Source: CAYVTZ01 sp964454685 (GTDB lineage: Bacteria; Bacillota; Clostridia; Christensenellales; Christensenellaceae). From it: a DNA stretch of 22,302 nt. Numbering within the stretch: position 1 is the first letter of the stretch; the number at the start of each line of letters is the position of its first letter. The position numbers and the translations under genes are program-made. The stretch is from contig CAYVTZ010000043.1 of assembly GCA_964454685.1 (NCBI GenBank), positions 1 through 22,302 of the forward strand, in the 5' to 3' direction. Below, piece after piece: positions 8,323-16,059 of the stretch. The notes below the pieces were generated by a model. The model was not told the origin of the DNA. It saw only the letters and a program-made list of their open reading frames with translations, and did not search any database.

Positions 8323-9468
8323 TTATCCCGTAATCTCAAACCAAAAGTCCCCCACCGCCGCACTCGCAGGCTGCGCCGCCTGCACATATACGTTGGGTCT
8401 ATCGTCAACCTTCTTTTCCACCTTGCCAATCGCGTTTTGCAGGGTGTCTCCCGCCACCACCGCGCTTTGCGCCGCCGCCTTGGTATATCCCGCCGCCAGC
8501 TTGATGTCCGTTGCGCTCGCGTCCTCGCCCTTGGTCACCAGCCCTTTGCCGTCATAAGTGATCTTGGTTTTCGTGCCGCTTGTGATACCCACGTTTGCGG
8601 TCAGCTTGTCGTCCACTTTCTTTTCCACTTTGCCGATCGCCGTTGCAACCGTGTCGCTCGCTGCCACATCCGCAGCCGTGGCAGCCTTGGCATACCCGGT
8701 CATTTTGATGTCGCGCCCGTCCGCGTCCGCGCCGCTCGTCACCAGTCCTTTTGCGTCAAAGGTGATCTTGGTCTTGGTGCCTGCCGCAATGCCGCCGTTC
8801 GCGCTCACATAACTTCCCGCCGCCTGCTTCCCGTCCAGTGCCTTCTCCAGCTTGCCTACCGCGCCGTTCACCGTATCCGTTGCCGCCACCGCGCCGCCTG
8901 TCGTTGGTTTGGTGTAACCGTCCATCTTGAGATTGTCACCATCCAGTTCCACCACACCCGTCATGCCGTTCACACTCGCCACCGCGTCGGTGTTGTCGAT
9001 CTTGCTCCAGCCCTTTGTTTCGTGGTACACTGCCCAGTCGCCCACGTTGTAATCCACGCCGCTCACCACACCGCCACGGCTCACAATCCAAAAATGTCCG
9101 CTCTGCGGATTCATTGGGTGCGCCCCACTCGAAGCATCCCAGTCTCCTTGATACGCCAGAGCGCCGGATGCACTCTGCGGGATCTGCGACAACGGCACTT
9201 TCCCGCTCGCGTCCAACCCCGCATATCCGTTCGCCGCACCCTTCTTCGCCGCATTCTCGGCCGTATATCCAAGCGTGTTCTGCTTGGTGTCCAATCCGCG
9301 CTCCAGCTTGCCGATCGCCGCATTCACAGTGTCCGCGGCCACCACAGCCGCCGCGCCCGCAGGCTTGGTGTAGTCGTCCAGCGTCACCTGTCCGCCACAG
9401 GTGCGCGGATATAGCACATCCCACGATACCCCGTTGTAGCTTTTCATGGTGTAATCATGTTTTCCCAT
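8323..9468 (-). CDS. Tail fibre protein with tandem repeats
   Basis: 381 residues, ATG after AGGAGGATGCG. The N-terminal LYPRTCGGQVTLDDYTKP section matches the start of the next fibre (VFPETLGEQVYLDGYTKP), so the two probably attach to the same tail base. Residues 80-98 have the common fibre signature NGYAGLDASGKVPLSQIP. A middle domain (103-175) includes GDWAVYHETKGW and VNGMTGVVEL. From 179 on it is repetitive: units with DxVNxAIGKLExxLDxK occur near 30-63, 179-215, 253-288 and 321-357, and a TKTKIT(F/Y)DxKGLVT module precedes the last two. The short C-terminus ends VGDFWFEITG. Likely a trimeric, rod-like fibre or fibre base; the receptor cannot be predicted. It is only six bases from the next gene. 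Confidence 0.85.
   Translation of the reverse strand: MGKHDYTMKSYNGVSWDVLYPRTCGGQVTLDDYTKPAGAAAVVAADTVNAAIGKLERGLDTKQNTLGYTAENAAKKGAANGYAGLDASGKVPLSQIPQSASGALAYQGDWDASSGAHPMNPQSGHFWIVSRGGVVSGVDYNVGDWAVYHETKGWSKIDNTDAVASVNGMTGVVELDGDNLKMDGYTKPTTGGAVAATDTVNGAVGKLEKALDGKQAAGSYVSANGGIAAGTKTKITFDAKGLVTSGADADGRDIKMTGYAKAATAADVAASDTVATAIGKVEKKVDDKLTANVGITSGTKTKITYDGKGLVTKGEDASATDIKLAAGYTKAAAQSAVVAGDTLQNAIGKVEKKVDDRPNVYVQAAQPASAAVGDFWFEITG
8398..8796 (-). repeat. Two tandem ~65-residue fibre repeats
   Basis: Residues 225-288 and 293-357 of the tail fibre are two copies of a unit made of a GTKTKIT module followed by a coiled-coil-like AIGKVEKKVDD segment. The coiled-coil part alone recurs twice more in the same protein and once in the neighbouring S74 fibre. 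Confidence 0.8.
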
Positions 9469-9478
9469 CGCATCCTCC

Positions 9479-9928
9479 TCATGTATTCAGCCACAAATTT
9501 TCTTTGTTACCAATCTCCACCTCGCTCACTTCCGCATTGGTGATGATGACGCTGGTCTGCCTGCCCTGCGCGTCGCCCAATTCCTGCAACCACACATCCC
9601 CCACCGCCAGCTGGGCGGGCATCTCCTTCGCCACCACCACATGCCGCCCGCTGTTTTTGTGCGCATTCAGTTTTTCCAGCAGATACGTCAGGTTGCTTTG
9701 CACATTGCCTCCCGCACCGCTCTCCAGCGCCACCGCGCCGATTTCCCCCGCGCCGCTCGCCGCCGAAAGTGCGTCGATCAGCTCGTTCAGCGCGTGCGCC
9801 GCCACATTCCCGCAGCCGTCAATATGCTGCTTCACCAGTTTCGGCTCGCCCACAATTTTATCCGGCATTTTGGCAAATCCTGCCGTGTCCAGTTGTTCCT
9901 GCGTCACTTTTTTTTCTAAAATGCTCAT
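9479..9928 (-). CDS. Small structural protein of unknown function, next to tail fibre genes
   Basis: 149 residues, ATG preceded by AGAGGTGAAGC. The stop of the large upstream gene is three bases before this start, so the two are translationally close. The sequence begins MSILEKKVTQEQLDTAGF, contains an Ala/Gly-rich middle (HALNELIDALSAASGAGEIG) and ends with a beta-rich stretch (GDVWLQELGDAQGRQTSVII) that resembles the short beta domains found at fibre attachment points. There is no signal peptide, membrane segment or catalytic motif. Its place between the tail-hub protein and the fibres suggests a fibre adaptor or tail-tip component. I do not recognise a family. Confidence 0.72.
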   Translation of the reverse strand: MSILEKKVTQEQLDTAGFAKMPDKIVGEPKLVKQHIDGCGNVAAHALNELIDALSAASGAGEIGAVALESGAGGNVQSNLTYLLEKLNAHKNSGRHVVVAKEMPAQLAVGDVWLQELGDAQGRQTSVIITNAEVSEVEIGNKENLWLNT

Positions 9929-9931
9929 GCT

Positions 9932-11788
9932 TCACCTCTTAATCGGTTTTGTGGGAATGTACGACACCACCACGTCATACAGTCCAAAACCCTCGTCCAG
10001 CTTGCCGTTTTCCACCAAAATTTGGAATACCTGCACCTTGCTTTCCTTCTTGCGCGTGGGTACAAAATATGGGTACGGCAGCATACCCAGCTCAAAATGC
10101 ACACAATCCACATAAGTGCAGTCAAATGCCGTGCTGGTCTGGTATTCCTTCACAATCTTGCGCCCCGTAGAGCCGGTGATGTATAAAATCACACCGGAAG
10201 ATCGCATAAAAGGCATCACGGTAACGCCCGTGTTGTTCTTCATAATGCGCTTAATGCCGGAAGCATCTCCCAGCGCATCCGCACGCGTCGCCCAGCACGC
10301 GTAAATCGGCTTGCCATCGTCAGCGTATGCGCCGTTCTCCGCCTCATGCCGAAACGCGTAAACCTTGCCCTGCTCCGATCCAATCCAAATCGCATCGCCG
10401 TGCACCACCGCGCAGCGCGCAGGCACATTCTCCCAAAAATACCATTCATACCCACGCGACCCCGCAGGGTTGGTGTTTTGCTGGTTGCTGTCCGCAAGGT
10501 ACACCCGCCCGTTCACACATAGGTAATACCGCCCGCCATGCACCACCGCCACCGCTTCGTGCAGGTTTTCCTCGGCGCACAGTACACCGTTTACATAATA
10601 GGAGCGCAGCTGTACAGATCGTTGCTTGGACACCGCATCCGTGTCCAGTCCAAAAACACCCTCGCGTGTCAAAAATATGTTGTCATCTCCCAGCGATGCA
10701 AAGCAGTGTTTTGAAATCGCACCCACACCGGCAATGCCCTGCTGTACCAAAAACAACACATCGCCGTTTTCTCCCACTGTCGCACTGCGCGAAAACAGGC
10801 AGGCATCCTGCGCGTTGTATTCCTTCACAATAATCAGATTTTCATATTGTTTGAGATATCCCATGATCGCTCCGCTTTCGCTGCCCACCAACGCATAGGC
10901 GTCGTCCGGCCAATACGTCGGGTCAAGCGGCCCCGTGTGCCAGTCATATTCGCGCCACTTTGGATTGCCGGACGCAAACACGCGCAAATCGTTGCCGATG
11001 CCATACTGCGTGGTGATGGTGCAGCCGTTGATCTTGTCCGCAGCGGCAGGCTTCATTAGCTCAATTTTCAGGTTGTCCTCTTGGTTTACAGGCGATGCGC
11101 CAATCGCGCTTGCAAAGGTCACCCGCCCGTTTGCCGCGTCCAGCGTGTATGCCGTAATGGGCGACCATGTGCCGTTTGCGTTCAGTTTTTCGCACTTTAC
11201 AATGCCCGTCACCGGCGCGCGATCCAGTTGAAACACCGTCGCCCCCGCCTCCGCGCTCGTCACCAAAAACGAGCAAATGCTCCGCCCGGACATCAGGTTC
11301 ACCGCCTCGTGCCGAATGCCCCCGCCCGTCGCCTTGCTCTGAATCGTGGTCGTGGGGACATATCCCTGCGTGTCCACCGCGCTCATGCTGCCCGTACCGT
11401 CCCACATCATCAGCCTCTTGCCGTCCAGCAGAAAGAATTTGTTGTCATAAACAAACGCGCTGCTTTTTGCGTCCGCCGCTGCCGTGTGGATCAGCTGCGG
11501 CGTTTCCCCATGCAGGTATACCTTCGTTCCCGCGTGTACAATCAGCTTCACCGCGCTTTCTTTGGTCACATATTCATGCAGACCGTTGATGCGCGCGCCG
11601 TAATCGTGTTGCAATGCGTATCCCGTCCGCTTTTGCGGCGCGCCGTTTTCATACGCAATCATGTTTATACCGTTCGGCGAGCGCGTCGCGTCGCATTCTG
11701 TGGGTGCGCTTGTCATGTCCACCCCGCGAAATCCGCTGTACACCTGTTTATAGATCGGCTGCGTCACCGTCGGCGTGTTTTTAAACAT
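9932..11788 (-). CDS. Large tail hub/nozzle-type protein (probable beta-propeller)
   Basis: 618 residues, ATG overlapping the previous gene by eight bases, with GGAG upstream. The N-terminus FRGVDMTSAPTECDATRSPN followed by GINMIAYENGAPQKRTGY is a signature I associate with tail proteins of Bacillota phages whose opening names the DNA-entry ring. The rest is made of repeated beta-strand blades, e.g. KLIVHAGTKVYLHGE, FVYDNKFFLLDGKRLMMWDG, YLKQYENLIIVKEYNA, DDNIFLTREGVFGLD, GDAIWIGSEQGKVYAF, as in beta-propellers. By position (after the neck gene, before the fibres) it matches tail nozzle or hub proteins such as P22 gp10 and T7 gp12 in role. Homology to either is not shown here. No tail tube or tape-measure gene is nearby, which supports a short tail. 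Confidence 0.75.
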   Translation of the reverse strand: MFKNTPTVTQPIYKQVYSGFRGVDMTSAPTECDATRSPNGINMIAYENGAPQKRTGYALQHDYGARINGLHEYVTKESAVKLIVHAGTKVYLHGETPQLIHTAAADAKSSAFVYDNKFFLLDGKRLMMWDGTGSMSAVDTQGYVPTTTIQSKATGGGIRHEAVNLMSGRSICSFLVTSAEAGATVFQLDRAPVTGIVKCEKLNANGTWSPITAYTLDAANGRVTFASAIGASPVNQEDNLKIELMKPAAADKINGCTITTQYGIGNDLRVFASGNPKWREYDWHTGPLDPTYWPDDAYALVGSESGAIMGYLKQYENLIIVKEYNAQDACLFSRSATVGENGDVLFLVQQGIAGVGAISKHCFASLGDDNIFLTREGVFGLDTDAVSKQRSVQLRSYYVNGVLCAEENLHEAVAVVHGGRYYLCVNGRVYLADSNQQNTNPAGSRGYEWYFWENVPARCAVVHGDAIWIGSEQGKVYAFRHEAENGAYADDGKPIYACWATRADALGDASGIKRIMKNNTGVTVMPFMRSSGVILYITGSTGRKIVKEYQTSTAFDCTYVDCVHFELGMLPYPYFVPTRKKESKVQVFQILVENGKLDEGFGLYDVVVSYIPTKPIKR

Positions 11789-12149
11789 CGTCCATCACTC
11801 CATATTCCACGCAATGCACGTTGCCCCGTTCAAATTCATATTTTTCCTTATATCCCGTTGCAATGTTTTTGGTGTCGTCGTCGGCAAACAGATATCCCGC
11901 CATCCCAAATTGCAGAATGTTGCGTACAAATTCCGGTTCATAGTCCACCGCTTCTTCCGGTTTGGTCAACAGCGGAATCTCCTGCATGGGCTGCTTGCCG
12001 CGCATCCTGCGCAGGGCGTTGTTGACGGCAAAGTTTTCCGCCAGCAGACGGTTCAGCGTGGGCAGCGCCATCTGCTCATATTCCGCCGCGTCTGCCGCAT
12101 CCCCAAACATCAGCACCATCGCGCCGTCAAAGATTCCCCGCGCCGTCAT
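11781..12149 (-). CDS. Putative head-tail adaptor (neck) protein
   Basis: 122 residues; ATG overlaps the stop of the upstream 48-residue gene in an ATGA and has GAGGAG eight bases before it. The sequence is helical and acidic: MFGDAADAAEYEQMALPTLNRL, then LLAENFAVNNALRRMRGK, LTKPEEAVDYEPEFVRNILQ and a C-terminal FADDDTKNIATGYKEKYEFE. This pattern (helical bundle, about 120 residues, right after the capsid gene) fits ring-forming adaptor proteins bound under the portal. There is no motif that proves it. It is co-translated with both neighbours, overlapping the next gene by eight bases. Confidence 0.62.
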   Translation of the reverse strand: MTARGIFDGAMVLMFGDAADAAEYEQMALPTLNRLLAENFAVNNALRRMRGKQPMQEIPLLTKPEEAVDYEPEFVRNILQFGMAGYLFADDDTKNIATGYKEKYEFERGNVHCVEYGVMDDV

Positions 12150-12292
12150 GTCCGTGTCTCCTCGTTCTCCGGCTCCTCGTTCTCCGGCTTCGCGCCCCTG
12201 CGCTCCGCCTCCGTCAACATGCAGCCAATCCGTTTCGCCTCTACCGCCTTAATCTCCACATCCCCGCAAAAATACCTTGTCTTTTCCGCCAT
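12146..12292 (-). CDS. Small 48-residue protein of unknown function in the head gene cluster
   Basis: ATG at 12292 with a perfect AGGAGG eight bases upstream; the ATGA at its end is shared with the next gene. The product starts MAEKTRYFCGDVEIKAVEAK, continues IGCMLTEAERRGAKP and ends with an acidic tail in which PENEE occurs twice. That tail comes from a perfect 15-bp direct duplication at 12158-12187. It has two cysteines and no membrane segment. The strong ribosome site, overlap and conserved-looking place (after the capsid terminator, before the neck gene) make it a real gene. Function unknown. Confidence 0.75.
   Translation of the reverse strand: MAEKTRYFCGDVEIKAVEAKRIGCMLTEAERRGAKPENEEPENEETRT
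12158..12187 (-). repeat. Perfect 2 x 15-bp tandem repeat
   Basis: Two back-to-back copies of CTCCTCGTTCTCCGG on the plus strand lie in frame in the small 48-residue gene and encode PENEE twice near its C-terminus. The unit length is a multiple of three, so copy changes keep the frame. Confidence 0.9.
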
Positions 12293-12306
12293 GGTCTCAT
12301 CCTCCT

Positions 12307-12338
12307 AAAATTGAAAATAGGGAGACGGTTGTCTCCCT
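12307..12338 (-). terminator. Intrinsic terminator after the major capsid gene
   Basis: On the minus strand AGGGAGAC-AACC-GTCTCCCT forms a perfect 8-bp stem with a 4-base loop, four bases after the capsid stop codon, followed by ATTTTCAATTTT. The U-tract is interrupted, so partial read-through is expected. This would give more capsid mRNA than downstream tail mRNA. Confidence 0.7.
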
Positions 12339-12342
12339 CCGA

Positions 12343-13395
12343 TCATTTGTCCTGCACCGCCGTCACCGCGCTGGGGAACTTGTCCGTCGCTTTCCCATAC
12401 ACCTTGAACACATCTCCTTCTTTGGTCGTCACTTCACTGGTGTATAGCTTTGCCGAAATGCTGTATCTTGGATCGCTGCCGTCCGTGGTGTAGTAGTGTG
12501 CCACACCACTTTGCGCGCTCACGCTCACGCGATGCGCCGTGATGGATGCCACAGGCGCCGCCACGCGCTCACCCGCTTCAATCGCCGCATATACACCTTC
12601 TGCCTTCGCGCCAATCACAAACGCGTCAAAGTAGTCGCGCCCCTCCAGCACACTGCCGTCCACACCCCGCTGCTCTGTCAAAACGCGTGCCGTAGCCAGC
12701 TTGTGCGGCGCCATCACAGATTTCGTGTGTGTGATCATAAAATGCACGTTCCCCATGTAAGAATCCGGCACCTTCACCGCACGCATATCCGCAACCATGC
12801 CCACTTCACCCTTGGAAATCGCCTTGCTTCCCAGCCCGTCCAAATGAAGAATCGCTCCGCTTTGGCGCAGCATGTCGTAGTAGGTCACAGGCAGATACAG
12901 CACGCGGTCGCCATCGGGGATCAACGCATTGTCCATCGCCGCGCCGCCTTTCAGTATTCTTTCCAAAATGTTGTCCTTGGTCAGCGCCTCGTTCATCAGA
13001 CCATAAAGCCCTGCCTTGCCTGCCCACGTTGCAAAGGCATACTTGTCAATCATAGGCGTCACCTGCTCCGCAATTTGCATTTTCAGCATCCGCGCCGCGC
13101 CCTTGATGTTCATTTGATCTGCGTTGTTCCCACGGTCAACGGACAACGTGTATCCTTTGTCCTGCGTGAGCGTCATCTCCTGCACCACGTCGCCCATCTC
13201 ACGCAGTTCTCCAAATCGCTCCTTGCCCTCACGCACATAATCCACCGGCGTCACCGTCACAGGCGTATAAACACGCACGGTTTTCACGCCGGAAAAGTCA
13301 TAATCCTTGCACGTGTTCCCCATGATATAACTTTGCTTGGTGTATACCTCCGCAATCTTCCCACTGTATTTGCTTGCTAAATTCACACTTGCCAT
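12343..13395 (-). CDS. Major capsid protein with C-terminal chitobiase-C-like (Ig-fold) domain
   Basis: 350 residues, ATG after AAGGAG. The N-terminus MASVNLASKYSGKIAEVYTK and the segments VRVYTPVTVTPVDYVREGKE, TLTQDKGYTLSVDRGNNADQ, KMQIAEQVTPMIDKYAFATW, VLYLPVTYYDMLRQSG and YFDAFVIGAKAEGVYAAIEA are typical of HK97-fold coat proteins of the type assembled on a separate scaffold. The last ~68 residues (from about 283) differ: HYYTTDGSDPRYS...AKLYT...GDVFKVYGKATD matches the CHB_HEX_C type beta-sandwich found in carbohydrate-active and surface proteins. It would project from the capsid surface as a decoration. The gene lies directly after the scaffold gene, 16 bases away, and is followed by a strong hairpin. 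The coat identity rests on order, size and sequence type. Confidence 0.88.
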   Translation of the reverse strand: MASVNLASKYSGKIAEVYTKQSYIMGNTCKDYDFSGVKTVRVYTPVTVTPVDYVREGKERFGELREMGDVVQEMTLTQDKGYTLSVDRGNNADQMNIKGAARMLKMQIAEQVTPMIDKYAFATWAGKAGLYGLMNEALTKDNILERILKGGAAMDNALIPDGDRVLYLPVTYYDMLRQSGAILHLDGLGSKAISKGEVGMVADMRAVKVPDSYMGNVHFMITHTKSVMAPHKLATARVLTEQRGVDGSVLEGRDYFDAFVIGAKAEGVYAAIEAGERVAAPVASITAHRVSVSAQSGVAHYYTTDGSDPRYSISAKLYTSEVTTKEGDVFKVYGKATDKFPSAVTAVQDK

Positions 13396-13411
13396 TTTGT
13401 TTCACTCCTTC

Positions 13412-14149
13412 TTATTTTAAAAATTCTCCCAAAAATTCATCTTGCGCCTGTCCCTGCCCACGCGCGCTGCCCATGCTCGTGTTTCGGTTCTTCTCCTTCT
13501 GCCGCAGCCGAGCCAGCTCCTTTTCCTGCTGCGTCAATAAGTATGATTGATACGCCTGCAAGGGTGTCGCCCCCGTGCTTGCAATGTCGCTCAATACCTC
13601 CTGCGGAAGCTGTGTCACGTCAGGGTATCGCGCCGCAAACTCCTCAATGTTCTTTTGTATGCGTTCCTCCTGCGCGCTCTGCCTCTGCTCATTTTGTGTG
13701 GCTGCCTGCTTCTGCCGCGTCAGCCGCGCGTTCTCCGCCTCCAGCCCCGCCATCTGCCTTGCAAATTCTTCCTCCGCGCCCTCCTCCATCAACTGCGCAA
13801 CACGCGCAGCCATACTCTGCTCGTTGCTTTGCTGCTCAATGGCATTCAGATATTCCTGCACGCCCAGTCCGCTTTCGTCCGCCAGCCGCATTAGCAGGTC
13901 ATATCCCTCCGGCGGTTGCAATGCGCGCTCCAGCGCGTCCATGGTGTAAGTGCGTCCGCCCACCGTAATTGCCTCCGGCGGCTCTTGCATTGCTTCCTCC
14001 GGCTCTTCAGTCTCCGCAGTCTCTTGTAAATCCTCCTCCGCTTCTTCCGCGTCTGTCACTGTGTCAAATTCTTCTTCCGCTTCCGGCTCCGAATCAAACT
14101 CCGCCTCAAACTCCGCGCCAAATTCCTGTGTGCTCGTCTCTTCCGACAT
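13412..14149 (-). CDS. Capsid scaffolding protein
   Basis: 245 residues, ATG after GGAGGAAACAAA. The first ~60 residues are extremely acidic (EFEAEFDSEPEAEEEFD and following). A short folded segment ITVGGRTYTMDALERALQPP follows, then a long Gln/Glu/Arg coiled coil (about 105-220, e.g. AARVAQLMEEGAEEEFARQM). The basic C-terminal part KEKNRNTSMGSARGQGQAQD ends in DEFLGEFLK, the type of tail that binds the inside of the coat shell. The gene lies immediately before the capsid gene, the standard position for a scaffold that is removed before packaging. No protease motif is present in it, so scaffold release must be by exit or by another protease. Confidence 0.87.
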   Translation of the reverse strand: MSEETSTQEFGAEFEAEFDSEPEAEEEFDTVTDAEEAEEDLQETAETEEPEEAMQEPPEAITVGGRTYTMDALERALQPPEGYDLLMRLADESGLGVQEYLNAIEQQSNEQSMAARVAQLMEEGAEEEFARQMAGLEAENARLTRQKQAATQNEQRQSAQEERIQKNIEEFAARYPDVTQLPQEVLSDIASTGATPLQAYQSYLLTQQEKELARLRQKEKNRNTSMGSARGQGQAQDEFLGEFLK

Positions 14150-14174
14150 TTTGTTTCCTCCATTCTTTTTTTAT

Positions 14175-14196
14175 GAAAAAGAGCGCTTACGCGCCC
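14175..14196 (-). terminator. Terminator-like hairpin whose loop carries a stop codon
   Basis: On the minus strand GGGCGC-GTAA-GCGCTC (six pairs, one G-T) is followed by TTTTTC. The GTAA loop is of the stable GNRA kind and contains the TAA stop codon of the upstream zinc-ribbon gene. Ribosomes reaching the stop would sit on the hairpin, so termination here may depend on translation. Confidence 0.5.
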
Positions 14197-14375
14197 GCTT
14201 TCGGTCCAATTTCCAGTTCATTTTTTACCTGTTTCTCCGCACCGCACTGTGGGTTTCCACACCGCAAATCCAGCACACAATATACCCTCGTGCGCGTCTG
14301 CGCGGAATCGTCGCCCTCCACAATGTTCCGGCTGCGCTCCACAAACAGTTCGCCGCCGCATTTCTCACATTCCAC
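14187..14375 (-). CDS. Zinc-ribbon miniprotein between portal and scaffold
   Basis: 62 residues, starting at a GTG that overlaps the portal 3' end by 11 bases with GAGGG four bases upstream. Two cysteine pairs, C3-x2-C6 (CEKC) and C39-x4-C44 (CGNPQC), make a plausible zinc-binding ribbon; C33 is an extra cysteine. The stretch between them (FVERSRNIVEGDDSAQTRTR) is charged, and the C-terminus ends KNELEIGPKAGA. Small zinc-ribbon proteins are common between portal and scaffold genes in Bacillota phages, but no exact function is known to me. Translation is probably coupled to the portal gene. Confidence 0.75.
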   Translation of the reverse strand: MECEKCGGELFVERSRNIVEGDDSAQTRTRVYCVLDLRCGNPQCGAEKQVKNELEIGPKAGA

Positions 14376-16059
14376 GTTCCCTCACCGCCCTTTCATACGC
14401 CTGCAAAATTGCAGCCTTCGTTTGTTCGTCCGCTTCCATCGCGTTCACCGCCTCCAACGCGGCCGATTGCTCCATGCCCAGCAGCTCGCGCACCACCGCG
14501 CCAATCTCGCTGTTCGCCGCGCCTTGTTCCCGCTCCGCTTCCTGCATCGCCATCTGCTGCCCCTGTTGCATTTGTTGCTCCTGTGCCATCCGTTCCTTAA
14601 TCGCCGCCACAATCGCCTGCTTGCCTTTCAAATATCCATCGGGGATGCCCTCCAAATAGGTCAAAGCATCGGGGATAATCTGCATCTTCATCAGGTTGTC
14701 CAGCGTCTGCAACTGCGTCAGCTCACTCCAATATGCCGCCTGTCCAATGTCCACGGTCAGGTTGTACAGATAGTTGTCCACCGTGGCAAAGTCCACCGTC
14801 ACCGCCGCATCCGTACCGTCCGCCGCCGTAATGGTGATGTCGCGCACCCCGTAGTTCACACGCATCATGTCAATCCATATCCGTACATAGCTTTCCACGC
14901 ACGCATAAAAATCCATGCGCTGCAAATCCAGCGGCAGCCCCGCCGCCTTCTGCACCGCCACAATCGCGGACGTGTTGTCCGGCTTCACGTTGCCCAGTGC
15001 CGCGTCGCTCGCCCCCATCGTTTCCTTGGTATCACGAATCGTCGCGTCAATAAACTGCGCCACCTGCGCGCTCATGTCCGGCGGCTTGTATGCGGAGATC
15101 ATCGCCGCATCCGGCGATCCACTCACGCCGATCATGTTACCCGCGCCGCCTCTTACGCCGTTCGGCAGCTTCGCCATGTCGTACAGTATCGTCGGGAAAG
15201 ATAAGTTTTGCAGCTGTATCATGGCAAGCGCAAACAGCTTGTTCACAAAAATCTGGTTGGGAATCGCCGCCGTCACAGGCGAAACCCCATGATAGCAGTT
15301 TTTCACGCCTTCCCAGCTCATCCATGCCACAGGATACAGCCGGTATTCCGTGTCCACCTCTTTTTTTATCATCGCGTCCTTGGTACATTTGATGCAGCGC
15401 ACCGTTCCATCCTGCTTCCACATCTTAGTCAAAACGGTGGTGTATTGCGCATCTCCCCCCTGCTCATGACTGATATACTGCGTTTCGTTGTCCGGCAAAA
15501 TCCCTTCCGCGCCGCAGCCGTTTTGCTCCGCTTCCTCGCGCACCAGCTCCGTCAGTTCCCGCCGCGCCAAAATCAGATAAGGCTGCTTCTGCACCTCACT
15601 TTCCATGGTGTTTCCAAAATACACGTTTGTGTTGTCGATCAGCTCCACCGCAATCTCCTCCGTCTCCGGGTCAAACCAGCAGTAAAGGCACGCGTCCCCG
15701 TCCACGGCACAGTTGCGGATCAGTCTGCGGTTTTTCGTGCGCACATTCTCGCGCTCCATGATGTTGTCAATCTCCTGCGCAATCACCTTGGGCATATCCA
15801 CCTCGCCTTCCACCACATCACTTTCAATGTTGGCGGCAATGTCGTCGGAAACCAGCATCGCAATGTAGTAGTTGATTACAGGCTTCAAAAAGTTCACCAC
15901 GGGATGCGGCAACGACGGCGCAATCACGCCCTTCCATTGCCTACCGTTGTACATCTCCTCGTTGCGCTCCACTTCTTTGTACAAGTCCAGCCCTTCTTTG
16001 TAGTCTATGCCCCGCTGATACTCTTTCCAAATCTCCTCGGGCTGTGTTCTAATCTTCAT
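14365..16059 (-). CDS. Portal protein
   Basis: 564 residues from the ATG at 16059, chosen because AGAGGTG lies four bases upstream; the longer frame to 16095 lacks such a site. Sequence: EEMYNGRQWKGV near the N-terminus, PHPVVNFLKPVINYYIAMLV, VDGDACLYCWFDPETEEIAV (a typical portal wing), the stem-like VNKLFALAMIQLQNLSFPTI, and DAALGNVKPDNTSAIVAVQ, the segment most typical of portals. The C-terminal 80 residues are Gln/Met/Ala-rich helix (AQEQQMQQGQQMAMQEAERE), probably the crown or barrel. Twelve copies form the vertex ring that holds terminase during packaging and later the neck proteins. The size fits scaffold-dependent short-tailed phages. The 5' end overlaps the small membrane gene by 11 bases, the 3' end overlaps the zinc-ribbon gene. 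Confidence 0.9.
   Translation of the reverse strand: MKIRTQPEEIWKEYQRGIDYKEGLDLYKEVERNEEMYNGRQWKGVIAPSLPHPVVNFLKPVINYYIAMLVSDDIAANIESDVVEGEVDMPKVIAQEIDNIMERENVRTKNRRLIRNCAVDGDACLYCWFDPETEEIAVELIDNTNVYFGNTMESEVQKQPYLILARRELTELVREEAEQNGCGAEGILPDNETQYISHEQGGDAQYTTVLTKMWKQDGTVRCIKCTKDAMIKKEVDTEYRLYPVAWMSWEGVKNCYHGVSPVTAAIPNQIFVNKLFALAMIQLQNLSFPTILYDMAKLPNGVRGGAGNMIGVSGSPDAAMISAYKPPDMSAQVAQFIDATIRDTKETMGASDAALGNVKPDNTSAIVAVQKAAGLPLDLQRMDFYACVESYVRIWIDMMRVNYGVRDITITAADGTDAAVTVDFATVDNYLYNLTVDIGQAAYWSELTQLQTLDNLMKMQIIPDALTYLEGIPDGYLKGKQAIVAAIKERMAQEQQMQQGQQMAMQEAEREQGAANSEIGAVVRELLGMEQSAALEAVNAMEADEQTKAAILQAYERAVRERGM

Noticed and set aside
7894..9414. Long plus-strand frame of about 500 codons opposite the two fibre genes
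   Set aside because: Its product is Arg/His/Pro-rich without any domain, lacks a ribosome site, and is the mirror of GC-rich third positions in the well-supported minus-strand fibre genes. The same holds for other long plus-strand frames, e.g. 12496-13380 and 13969-15204.
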